From the NCBI GenBank assembly GCA_963843465.1, contig CAWJKP010000007.1:124001-188000 (forward strand): DNA of 64,000 bases. Direction: 5' to 3'. This DNA is from CAWJKP01 sp963843465 (lineage in GTDB: Bacteria; Planctomycetota; Planctomycetia; Pirellulales; Thermoguttaceae). A program made the translations under genes and the position numbers. The notes below the pieces were generated by a model. It had not been told where the DNA came from, did no database searches, and saw nothing but the letters and a program-made list of their open reading frames with translations. This document shows positions 35,757 through 43,902 of this stretch, piece after piece; within the stretch, counting starts at the first letter, position 1, and each line of letters begins with the position of its first letter.

Positions 35757-36908
35757 TCACGGCTTCAGCCCCAGTGCCCGTGCGACCACGGCGTCGATTA
35801 CGGGCTTGCCGTTGACCGTCTTGCGATTGAGCCCGAAGCCCTCGTCCCAGCCCCACACCGCCCAGCCGATACGGTTCTCGGCGAGCACCTCACCGAAGTC
35901 GTGGAACCACCGGGAACGGTCTTCCGGCTTGCTGTGCGCCGGGAAGACGCCGAATTCGCCGCAGTACAACGGCACGCGGTTCCTGGCGCCCCACTCGATC
36001 CCCTGGCGGAACCGGGCGGCAAGCTTCTCCTTGTTCCAACGCTCCTTGCCGTACCACTCGACCATTCGTTTCGAGTCCGGCTTGGATTCCAATGCCGCCA
36101 GGAGCGGTTTCACCGCCTCTGGGCTCGACGGGTAGGGCACGTCGTGCAACGGTCTGACGGCAGGGCTGGTCCAGGTCGCGCCCTGGTGCGTGAAGGTGAA
36201 CGGGTCGTAACAGTGGAACGAATAGATGACGTTCTTGTCCGGCAGCAGTTTGAGCTTCTTCAGTCCGTCGATGCCGCCCCAGTTCGGGCCGGACGTGATG
36301 ATCGTGTGCCGAGGTGCTCCCTGCCGGATGGCGGCGGCCAGGCGGGCGTTGAGCGCGTTCCACTCGTCCTCCCGGCGGTCGAAGACCGGCTCGTTGACCG
36401 TTTCCAAGACGGTAAGCTCGGGGTCGAAACGGGAAAGCCGCCCGGCCAGCAAGCCCCAGAAGCGGACAAACGCCTCCTGCCACTTCGGATCGAGTTCCGC
36501 ACGGCGGTCTTCGTTGTGGATGTCGATGACGACCAGCAGTCCGGCGTGGTGGAACCGCTCGATGGCGGCTTCCAGTTGCTTGCCACGCTCCTCGACGATC
36601 TCGCCCGAGGTCGGGTCCATGATCACTCTCGGGGCGACGCACAGGCGGACATGCTTGAGCCCGATGTGGGCCATGTAGTCCGCTTCGGCAGGGGAAATGT
36701 AGTCGGCGAAATGCTCCGCCGAGTCGTTCCGGGGAAAACGGAACCATTGGCAGACGTTGGCGCCCGTTGCCAGGCGATCCGTGCGGCTGCGGGGAACCTC
36801 GCTCGTGCCTTCGGCGGCGGCAAGCGCGGGTGCGACCGCCATGCTGCCGGCGGCAATGCCGGCCAGTCGCAGGAAATCACGGCGGGCAAACGGGGACGGG
36901 GTGGTCAT
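35757..36908 (-). CDS. GH5 family glycoside hydrolase (endo-beta-glucanase/mannanase-like), Tat-exported
   Basis: The 383-residue product begins with a Tat leader (MTTPSPFARRDFLRLAGIAA). The TIM barrel shows IGLKHVRLCVAP, LLVVIDIHNEDRR, the acid/base LETVNEPVFD, SFHCYDPFTFTHQG and the nucleophile PLYCGEFGVF. Length and motifs fit retaining GH5 enzymes acting on beta-1,4-linked glycans. The start at 36908 is placed at the Tat leader; the frame is open further upstream because a truncated esterase gene is fused in frame before it. It looks catalytically intact. Confidence 0.9.
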   Translation of the reverse strand: MTTPSPFARRDFLRLAGIAAGSMAVAPALAAAEGTSEVPRSRTDRLATGANVCQWFRFPRNDSAEHFADYISPAEADYMAHIGLKHVRLCVAPRVIMDPTSGEIVEERGKQLEAAIERFHHAGLLVVIDIHNEDRRAELDPKWQEAFVRFWGLLAGRLSRFDPELTVLETVNEPVFDRREDEWNALNARLAAAIRQGAPRHTIITSGPNWGGIDGLKKLKLLPDKNVIYSFHCYDPFTFTHQGATWTSPAVRPLHDVPYPSSPEAVKPLLAALESKPDSKRMVEWYGKERWNKEKLAARFRQGIEWGARNRVPLYCGEFGVFPAHSKPEDRSRWFHDFGEVLAENRIGWAVWGWDEGFGLNRKTVNGKPVIDAVVARALGLKP

Positions 36909-37229
36909 AGGTGCGTCCTTCGGGTTCTTGGCACTGGTCAGCGGACCGTGCAGCAAGGGACCGTGCTCGCGCTTGTACCGTACCCACACGTCGTCGCGCA
37001 CGGCCCAACGTCCCTGGGCGTCCCTGAGATGCTTCAGCATCGGCGCCTTCGCCGGGTCTCTCGTCAGCGTCGCGAGCGTGCCCTTGCCGTAGTTGTAGTC
37101 CTTGCCGTCGAGGTCGGCGACCGCCTGGCCCTCCATGTTCGACTGCCCGACGAGAATGAAGACCTTCAGCGGGGCAGCGGCGGCACGGGACGGGGGCGTC
37201 GCGGCGAGCGAAGATACGCTGGCGAGCAA
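36909..37229 (-). pseudogene. N-terminal fragment of a SASA-family carbohydrate esterase, fused in frame to GH5
   Basis: The fragment reads LASVSSLAATPPSRAAAAP, then PLKVFILVGQSNMEGQAVAD (catalytic Ser in GQSNM) and MLKHLRDAQGRWAVRDDVWV. It stops being family-like at about 100 residues and passes directly into the GH5 leader. No ATG lies upstream; the first usable start is TTG at 37229. The SGNH esterase lacks its Asp/His half. A deletion joined it to GH5. Confidence 0.8.
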
Positions 37230-37342
37230 GAGCAGGGCGCGAAGTCGCTGTGCCCTTGGAATGGTCCTGTGGTTGATCTCAGGGTTCCTCCATCTTGACG
37301 GCTCTTGGTCACGCCCTCGTCCGCATTCGCCGTGGCGTCATG

Positions 37343-38332
37343 TCAAGGCTTGCCGGATTTCTTCGTCGTCGCTTCTCGGCTCTTCTTCGCCTGGGGCTCC
37401 GGTTCCACCGAGACCGGCTTGAAGGTCGCCAGGTCGGGCAGCGACGATTTCACGCCCTGTGGCGGGATCGGGAGCTTCGCCGTCCAGCAGATGCCGTTGA
37501 GCACCAGGGTCCGCAGGTCGTCGATCTTCCAGTTGTGGAAGAAGTGCGGCACGACGATGCCCATGCCCCTTCCGCCGTCCGCACGCTCGACAGCCCAGAC
37601 CACGGTCTCCTTCTTCGGCGCTTCGGGCGGGAGCATCGTGCTCACGAGCGGCGTGACGTTCTTCGCCGGGCCCTCCTTGCCGAAGTAGTTGTTCCAGTAC
37701 GGCTCGTCGACGAAGCTGAGCGCCTTCCACCCGCGGAGCACGGGATGGTCTGCCGTTTCCGGCACGAGCGTCGCCAAGCAGACCCGCGCGACCGAACGGT
37801 GATGCTTGCAGTCGGTGGCGAAATAGCCCCCGATCCAGCCCAGCAGCGGATGGTCCCCGTCGTCGGCCACGTGTTTCGCCTGCAACCCGGTCGCGTAATG
37901 CACGCAGACCATGCCGCAGCCGCCGCCCATGAGGCGGGCGAGGTCAGCCTTCACCTTGGCGGGATTGTCCAAGGTCTCCCCCGGAAACAGGTCGCCGATG
38001 AAGACGATCGTCGCCGCGCCGTCGAGGACGTCCTTCTCTTCCGGCCACTTGTAGGCGACCTCGGCGGCGATCGGCGGTACGCCCTCAGCGTGCTCCAACA
38101 TGTATTTCATCACTCGACCGCCGGCGGCCACTTCGTGCGTTCCCGGCGGATGCTGCGACGGGCCGACGACGATGAGCACCTGCTTGCTGTCCCGTTCAGC
38201 CGCAACCGCCTGGCTGCTGCCGGCTGCCTGGTATATCGCCGCCGAGACCGCCGCAGCCGCCTTGAGGAACTCGCGGCGATCCTGACGGGAAGCGGAACGT
38301 CCTGGACATCCTTGCTTATGGTCGGCATTCAT
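37343..38332 (-). CDS. ThuA-domain protein with Tat leader
   Basis: The 329-residue product starts MNADHKQGCPGRSASRQDRR, followed by EFLKAAAAVSAAIYQAAG (twin-arginine signal). The ThuA-like amidotransferase fold shows VLIVVGPSQHPPGTHEVAAG, AATIVFIGDLFPGETLDN, GGCGMVCVHYATGLQAKH and VVPHFFHNWKIDDLRTLVLN. ThuA proteins lack the catalytic triad of glutamine amidotransferases and are linked to sugar (trehalose) catabolism. The C-terminal tail is Lys/Pro rich. The start at 38332 fits the Tat leader; upstream open frame is not family sequence. It is probably exported with the neighbouring glycan enzymes. Confidence 0.85.
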   Translation of the reverse strand: MNADHKQGCPGRSASRQDRREFLKAAAAVSAAIYQAAGSSQAVAAERDSKQVLIVVGPSQHPPGTHEVAAGGRVMKYMLEHAEGVPPIAAEVAYKWPEEKDVLDGAATIVFIGDLFPGETLDNPAKVKADLARLMGGGCGMVCVHYATGLQAKHVADDGDHPLLGWIGGYFATDCKHHRSVARVCLATLVPETADHPVLRGWKALSFVDEPYWNNYFGKEGPAKNVTPLVSTMLPPEAPKKETVVWAVERADGGRGMGIVVPHFFHNWKIDDLRTLVLNGICWTAKLPIPPQGVKSSLPDLATFKPVSVEPEPQAKKSREATTKKSGKP

Positions 38333-38428
38333 GGGACGGCTCGCTGCTCGAACTCGATGAATCGTAGCTGCCTCCATGTTAGCCCCTGGCTGCGTGAAGT
38401 TCAACGGTCGAGAGCCGTACATACCTTC

Positions 38429-38747
38429 ATGCCCACACCCTCCTTCCACGAATGGTTGGCAGGTCGCCCGGACGAAGCCCCCGGCGCGGCCCAGTTGGCG
38501 CTCGTCATCGCCCGGTCCGGCGCAGCGGGTAACCGCCGGCTTGACCCTGGGCGTCCTCCGGGGCCTGGCAAGCGGCGTGTCCATGGGCTTCGGCAGCTAC
38601 AGCGCCATGCCGATCCCGCTTTTCATGGCGACCGTGTGGTGCCTGGGCACACTGATCATCAATACGGTGGCCAGCCTGCTGACCGGCCTGATTGTCCGGG
38701 AGGATTTCCGACCTCGCGGGTCCGCCGCTCAGAATCTGGAAAAGTAG
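38429..38747 (+). pseudogene. Fragment with helix-rich start and membrane end, frameshifted
   Basis: MPTPSFHEWLAGRPDEAPGA and AQLALVIARSGAAG resemble the start of a small planctomycete protein. After about 38530 the sense moves to the next frame: GLTLGVLRGLASGVSMGFGS and two hydrophobic stretches (MPIPLFMATVWCLGTLIINT). The two halves may not belong to one gene. No function can be given. Confidence 0.4.
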
Positions 38748-38786
38748 CGGCAGTCGCTCGGCCAGATCATGGCGAGTCCACGGGTG

Positions 38787-39101
38787 TCAACGCCGAAACC
38801 GGCCTTTTAGGATCGTTCCAGAGCGCCGATCGACACCGAGGATGACCTCGCCCTTGATCACCTCCGTGACCTTGGGGACCACCTTGCCGACCGTCTTGGC
38901 CTTGGGAACAACCCACAGGTACAAAATCAGGTCTTTCGTATCGACGCCCGTCTTCTCTGCGCTGCTGGTGACCTTGGCGGCCTCCGGAACGCTGAGCTTG
39001 GCCACGGCCACGCCGTTGCTGGAGATCGTGATGATCTTGTCCTCGGCAACGGCGGCACTCGCAACCAGTAGCAAGGCGAAACCAATAATACGCGCGATCA
39101 T
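38787..39101 (-). CDS. Small secreted protein, unknown function
   Basis: This 104-residue protein has a signal peptide (MIARIIGFALLLVASAAVAE). The mature part is beta-rich and lysine-rich: KIITISSNGVAVAKLSVPEA, DTKDLILYLWVVPKAKTVGK, VILGVDRRSGTILKGRFRR. No cysteine or domain is recognised. The start at 39101 gives the signal peptide directly; the longer open frame upstream lacks support. Confidence 0.65.
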   Translation of the reverse strand: MIARIIGFALLLVASAAVAEDKIITISSNGVAVAKLSVPEAAKVTSSAEKTGVDTKDLILYLWVVPKAKTVGKVVPKVTEVIKGEVILGVDRRSGTILKGRFRR

Positions 39102-39347
39102 GATTCTTGCTCCTGTCTGATTGTTATAACGACACGAACCCTTGCCCACGCGGTCAATGTCGGCTTGGGCCGCGTCGCCCAAGCCGTAATCCAACGGCGC
39201 GGCAGTACCAAGCCGTATCTCCTGCCCCATTATTCGCCCGCCCACGTTCATCGGGAAGACCCCCACGGTGCGAATTGCGGAGCCGGGCGCCGATAGAGCC
39301 ACTAATACGCAATCTCGGCCGCTTCGTCAGTGCGACCCACCGCACAG

Positions 39348-40574
39348 CTATTTACCGGATATCGTGTCGCCGATTGTGCCCTTGTTCTCGAACCACACCG
39401 GCCCGCCAAACTTGCCCGTGGTGACAAGATCCAAACGGCCGCTGCCGGTGAGGTCCACGGCTACGATGTTTAATCCGGCGCCCACGCCCTCGTTGTAAGA
39501 AATCACGTGCCTGGTCCAGACCGGATTTGGTCCCCGCGTGAACGTGTAATAGTAGAGGCCCAGTGGGCCGTTCGCATCCGGATCACCACCGTTGTGCGCC
39601 ATGAAGCGTTTTCCGGTAATTAGTTCGGGGATGCCGTCTCCGTTGATGTCGGCCAGCGTGAGAGAGTGGGCCTGCGTCCAGGTGTCGTCGATGACGTGCT
39701 GCTTCCAAGTGATTTGGGATCCCTGGCGGACTTGCTCGTACCAAAAAATGCCGTACCCATGGGCCGAGCTGCAGATGATGTCGTTCAGGCCGTCGCCGTT
39801 GACGTCATAGACCCAGATCTGGGCGGTATGCTCGATCTTGCCGCCCCTGCCGCCCAAAGCCAAAGGATGCTCGATCCACTTTCCCTTGCGGATGTCGGCT
39901 GGCGCTTCGTACCAAGCGCCGGGCCGGATGATGTCGGGCCGTCCGTCTCCGTTGATGTCGCCCACGCCGACGCCCCAGGGGAACTGCTTCTCGGAGACCA
40001 CGTGGCGGAGGAACCCTGGCTTTTCGTCGGCGTCCTTACCAACTTCATACCAAACGGTCTCTTGAACCGCCGGGAAGACGGCCGCCGGCTTTCCCTTGCC
40101 TTCCAGGTCCCAGGCATCGGCCAGCTCGAACAGTCTGCCGACTTCGATCGGCGTCTCCGCCCACAGCCCGCCACTTGGGCCCGGATTGCGGAACCACATC
40201 GACTTCTTCTCGAACCACGAACAGGAGACAATGTCCATGCGGCCATCGCCATCAACGTCGATGGGAATGTTGGCGAAGTCCCAATAGTAGCCTTTCCCCT
40301 GGTCGTCGACGCGGCCTTTCAATTCGCGGATCTTCAGCGGCTTCCAATCCGGCGCCAGGTAGACGTAGGGGCCGGCCGCAATGTCGAGTTTCCCGTCGTT
40401 GTTGAAGTCGGCCACGCAGCACGCCTCACTACGGAACGTGCCGATGCGGTGCATGACGAACTTGATCTCCTTCGACGCGGTACGTTTGCTGCCGGGCGAC
40501 TCCGCATGCACCGCGGCCGCGGACACCAGCAGAGCCAATGCAACGCTCAATACGCCGCTCGTCAATCGAAGCAT
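39348..40574 (-). CDS. Secreted FG-GAP/VCBS repeat protein
   Basis: The 408-residue product has a signal peptide (MLRLTSGVLSVALALLVSAA). The rest forms a beta-propeller of FG-GAP-type repeats with calcium-binding loops: DFNNDGKLDIAAG, DVDGDGRMDIVS, DINGDGRPDIIRPG, DVNGDGLNDIIC, DINGDGIPELITG, DLTGSGRLDLVTTG. It probably binds glycans or proteins outside the cell. It is the last gene of the minus-strand catabolic operon, 34 bp after the truncated Gfo/Idh, and appears intact. Confidence 0.88.
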   Translation of the reverse strand: MLRLTSGVLSVALALLVSAAAVHAESPGSKRTASKEIKFVMHRIGTFRSEACCVADFNNDGKLDIAAGPYVYLAPDWKPLKIRELKGRVDDQGKGYYWDFANIPIDVDGDGRMDIVSCSWFEKKSMWFRNPGPSGGLWAETPIEVGRLFELADAWDLEGKGKPAAVFPAVQETVWYEVGKDADEKPGFLRHVVSEKQFPWGVGVGDINGDGRPDIIRPGAWYEAPADIRKGKWIEHPLALGGRGGKIEHTAQIWVYDVNGDGLNDIICSSAHGYGIFWYEQVRQGSQITWKQHVIDDTWTQAHSLTLADINGDGIPELITGKRFMAHNGGDPDANGPLGLYYYTFTRGPNPVWTRHVISYNEGVGAGLNIVAVDLTGSGRLDLVTTGKFGGPVWFENKGTIGDTISGK

Positions 40575-40608
40575 CTTCTAGTTCCTTTCCATGGACCGGG
40601 GTTTGGGG

Positions 40609-41046
40609 TCAAGTAATCTCGGGCAACTCGTAGCCCTTACGCCGCGGCCGCGATCGGAGCTTGTTGGCTTCATCGTCACCGGCGAACTCCTCGCGGATCG
40701 GGTTCCACTTCAGCTTTCGGCCCAGCTCGCGGCAGATATTGGTCAAATGGCAAATCACGTTGGCACGATGCCCGACCTCGGCGGGAGCTACCGGTCTAGC
40801 GCGGGTTCGCATACATTGGACCCAGTTACGGAGATGTTCGTGGGCGACGCTGGCGTACTCGGACTTGTCGGCCGGCGGTGGCGCGCCTCGTATCAGCTCC
40901 GGTGGATTGGCGGCCAGTTTGTTGCGGTTGATCTCGATCTTGCCTTTGTCGCCCACGAAGATGGCCCCCAGTCCAGGCCCTTTGCCCCGCGGCAGCTCGA
41001 TCTTCACGAGGGCCCGTATTCCGCTCGTTTTCTCCTCGGTGCTCAT
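40609..41046 (-). pseudogene. C-terminal half of a Gfo/Idh/MocA oxidoreductase
   Basis: The fragment holds only the substrate domain tail: GPGLGAIFVGDKGKIEINRN, ANPPELIRGAPPPADK, LRNWVQCMRTRARPVAPAEV, NICRELGRKLKWNPIREEFA and RPRRKGYELP. The NAD-binding Rossmann domain and the EKP motif are missing. Its ATG overlaps the stop of the UroD-like gene (ATGA), so it is still in the operon. Without the cofactor domain it cannot be an oxidoreductase. Confidence 0.82.
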
Positions 41047-42212
41047 GAGACGCTCCTGGCGATGGGATATTTCCCGTAGGATTGGGCCTCTTCAAACATG
41101 GCCACGATGTTGGCTGGGGCCACCTGCGGCTGGATGTTGTGGACGGGATTAAAGACGAATCCGCCCCCGGGTGCGAGATCGACGATGCGACGGCGGACTT
41201 CCGCTCGCACCTGCTCGGGCCGGCCCAGGTTCAAGACCCGCTGGGTATCGCAACCGCCGCCCCAGAAGGCCAGGTTCCGGCCGTAATTCTTCTTCAGCCC
41301 TGCCGTGTCCATCCCCGCTGCCGAAACCTGAACGGGATTAAAGATGTCGACACCGATCTCAATCAGGTCGGGCAGGAACTCCTGCATCGCGCCGCAGCCG
41401 TGGTAGAAGATCTTGGCCTGGGTCCGGGCCTTGATCGCCGCAAGAATCCGCGCCTGATAAGGCTTGATCATCCTCCGGTACAGTGCGGGCGAGATGAGCG
41501 GGCCGGACTGGCCCGTCAAGTCGTCCGCGGCAAAGTGTACGTCGACCAGGTCGCCCACGGCGTCGAGGAAGTGCTCCTGGGCCGAGATGATGGTGTCGGT
41601 GAGCCGTTGGAAGAATGCATGGGCGAATTCTGGCTCGGCCACAAGGTCCATGAGTCCCTCGGCCATACCGCGAACGCGGAGCAACTGGTTGAACAGGTCG
41701 TGGCCACAGGGCGCCATGCCGAACAGGGCCCGATCGCTGCCGGCACGTAGCTCTTGGACCCGCTCGCGCAGGCCGTGGTAACGGGCTACATCGGTGGCGT
41801 CCGGCCATGACATTTTCTGTAGGGCGTCGATCGAGGGCTCGGCAAGCGGAAACTCCTGCCAGTCGTAGTAGTAGCCGCCCTTGGGCCGCCGTAGCGTGGC
41901 GCCAAATTCATCGCGGAACGACTCCCCGCGCGGGCCCTCATCGACGAAGACTGCCTGATACCCTACGGGTGGATTGGCAAATACGGGGATCACGTCCACG
42001 CCGAAGAGGTCCAGCATGTCGTCGTCCACCACGGCGATCTGTTGCACGGTTTCCAAGGTTCGCACGGGAAGGTGGGCCAGCCCGAGATGCTCGCGCAAGG
42101 CCGCATAGGTCGAGATGGCAATCGACGTGACGACCGTGCCGCCCAGATCGATCGGGACACGGTCCGGCTCCTGGTGGTCCAACGCGGTCAAGACACGCTC
42201 GCGGGAGTTCAT
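41043..42212 (-). CDS. Uroporphyrinogen decarboxylase-family protein (UroD-like methyltransferase fold)
   Basis: This 389-residue TIM barrel starts MNSRERVLTALDHQEPDRVP, the typical opening of UroD-like proteins outside heme synthesis (MtaA/CmuA type). Further motifs are GVDVIPVFANP, MAPCGHDLFNQLLRVRG, VHFAADDLTGQSGPLISPAL, KIFYHGCGAMQEFLPDLIEI and FNPVQVSAAGMD. The HGCG and zinc-like region recall methyltransferases. It is located between a sugar isomerase and a Gfo/Idh fragment. In that setting a role in demethylating or otherwise processing a modified sugar is possible (inference only). The start at 42212 excludes an unrelated 26-residue open extension. Confidence 0.85.
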   Translation of the reverse strand: MNSRERVLTALDHQEPDRVPIDLGGTVVTSIAISTYAALREHLGLAHLPVRTLETVQQIAVVDDDMLDLFGVDVIPVFANPPVGYQAVFVDEGPRGESFRDEFGATLRRPKGGYYYDWQEFPLAEPSIDALQKMSWPDATDVARYHGLRERVQELRAGSDRALFGMAPCGHDLFNQLLRVRGMAEGLMDLVAEPEFAHAFFQRLTDTIISAQEHFLDAVGDLVDVHFAADDLTGQSGPLISPALYRRMIKPYQARILAAIKARTQAKIFYHGCGAMQEFLPDLIEIGVDIFNPVQVSAAGMDTAGLKKNYGRNLAFWGGGCDTQRVLNLGRPEQVRAEVRRRIVDLAPGGGFVFNPVHNIQPQVAPANIVAMFEEAQSYGKYPIARSVS

Positions 42213-42232
42213 GGCAGCACCTCGCTCGGGTT

Positions 42233-43044
42233 TCAGGGGCGGCGCGGGGGTTTGCACCGGCGGATTTCGCCCATGCACTGCTCGATGCACTCCGCACGCG
42301 TCCGTCGCGTGTTGTACACGCCCACGCTCAAGTAGCCCGCGTAGCCGATCCGCTCCAGCTCCTCCAGCAGCCTGGCCGTGGGCCAGTGTCCCGTGCCCAG
42401 CACGTCGCGATTGGTCTCGCTAAGGTGGACGTGGGCGAGGATGTCGCGGATGGCCGGCAGCGGCGCGAACATGTCGCGCTCTTCGATGTTCATGTGGAAG
42501 GTGTCGATCATCAAACGTACGCCCGGAAGATTCAGGCCGCGGACCAGCTCGGCCGCCTCGGCGATCGTGTTGTGGAAGCCAACTTCGCCGTGCTGCACGG
42601 GTTCGAAAGCAAGGGTTACGCCGGTGCGCGTGGCACATTGCCCCACTTCGGCAATGGCCTCGCGGATGCGGAGCCCGGCGGCAGCACGGTCCGGCTCGTC
42701 CTTGAGCCTCCCTTGCAAGGATCCGAAAACGATAGTCGACCCCCATCGGGCCGCCAACTCGACGAACGACTTCAACAGATCGACCGTCCGCCGCCGCACG
42801 GCAGCGTCGGCCGTGCTCAGGCAGTTGCCGCGGGTCGCATAGGTCGAGCCGGTCTGGAATGCGCACAGGGTATAGCCCACCGCCTCCAGGCTGCGGTGGA
42901 CGCGCGGTTCGTCAAACAGGGCCGGGGCGGGAATCTGCAGCTCGACCGCGTTGTAGCCGTGCGCCGCATGCAGGCCAGGTCGCTTTCAAACTCGCCCCAA
43001 TCACCGTAGGAGGCAGGATCGGGCAGCACGTAGCTCAGTTGCAT
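42233..43044 (-). pseudogene. Sugar phosphate isomerase/epimerase (AP-endonuclease-2-type TIM barrel), one frameshift
   Basis: The gene starts MQLSYVLPDPASYGDWGEFE at 43044. The first frame ends near 42967 (ACMRRTATT), and the next frame continues GYNAVELQIPAPALFDEPRV, GYTLCAFQTG, IVFGSLQGRLKDEPD, LAFEPVQHGEVGFHNT, MIDTFHMNIEE and HVHLSETNRDVLGTG. The metal ligands of this fold (Glu of AFEP, Asp of MIDTFH, His of HVHLSE, Glu near the end) are present. A single missing base explains the break. It belongs to the operon, 31 bp after the SDR and 20 bp before the UroD-like gene. Confidence 0.85.
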
Positions 43045-43075
43045 GGGATCAATCTCTCCGCGTGCTCGGGATGCC

Positions 43076-43873
43076 CTACGGGGAACGCCACTGGATCGGA
43101 CTGGTTGCAGCGGCACCGCCATCGACCGGTAGGACCAACCCGGTGATCATCGAAGAAGCATCACTGGCGAGGAAAACAATGGGACCCACCAGGTCCTCCG
43201 GTTGGCCGATGCGTTTCATGGGCAGCTTGGTGACTACTTGTTCCATGAATTGCGGGTTGGTGAAGATGCTGGTGGCGTTCATGTCGGTTTGGAACCAGCA
43301 GGGCGCGACGGCATTGACGCGGATGCCGCGAGGCCCCCATTCGCAGGCCAGATCGCGCGTCAGGGCGGCAATGGCGCCTTTGGTGGAGCAGTAGGCGGCG
43401 TTGCCACGCCCCAGACCCTGTAACCCGCCGCCAAGAGCCGACATATTGACGATATTGCCACGACTTTGGGCCAGCATCAGCCGCCCCACTTCCTGGCACA
43501 TCCAGAAGGTACCGTAATAGTTCACTTCGGTCAGCCGACGGACCGTGTCGGGCGGGATCTCGTCCGTGGCGACGCGGGCCGTGATGCCAGCAATGTTCAC
43601 CAGGATGTCGACGCGGCCGAAGTCGCGGCGGATTTCGTCGACCGTGCGATGCACGGCGGCTTCGTCGGCCACGTCGCAGCCGTACGCTACGGCCCGGCGC
43701 CCTAGGGCGGCGATGGCGTCGAGCGTGGCCGCGCACCGTTGGCAGTCCAGGTCGACCGCGGCCACGTCAGCACCGAAGGCGGCCAGACCCACCGCCGCGG
43801 CCTTGCCCAGTCCGCGAGCGGCGCCCGTCACCAGGGCGACCTTCCCGCTCAGGTCAAACAGGTTCTCGTGCAT
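43076..43873 (-). CDS. Short-chain dehydrogenase/reductase
   Basis: The 265-residue classical SDR shows VALVTGAARGLGKAAAVGLA, DVAAVDLDCQR (acidic residue favouring NAD), VDILVNIAGIT, NIVNMSALGGG and the catalytic AAYCSTKGAI (YxxxK), ending VLPVDGGAAA. It probably oxidises a sugar or sugar acid imported by the adjacent porter. The start at 43873 lies 29 bp after the porter stop, and it is 31 bp from the isomerase, so it is a middle gene of the operon. It looks intact. Confidence 0.9.
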   Translation of the reverse strand: MHENLFDLSGKVALVTGAARGLGKAAAVGLAAFGADVAAVDLDCQRCAATLDAIAALGRRAVAYGCDVADEAAVHRTVDEIRRDFGRVDILVNIAGITARVATDEIPPDTVRRLTEVNYYGTFWMCQEVGRLMLAQSRGNIVNMSALGGGLQGLGRGNAAYCSTKGAIAALTRDLACEWGPRGIRVNAVAPCWFQTDMNATSIFTNPQFMEQVVTKLPMKRIGQPEDLVGPIVFLASDASSMITGLVLPVDGGAAATSPIQWRSP

Positions 43874-43902
43874 GGCAGCTCCACAACATGATTCTTGGCC
43901 AC

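Noticed and set aside
35124..37298. Long plus-strand open frame opposite GH5
   Set aside because: It lacks any family motif and mirrors the GH5 and esterase codon pattern.
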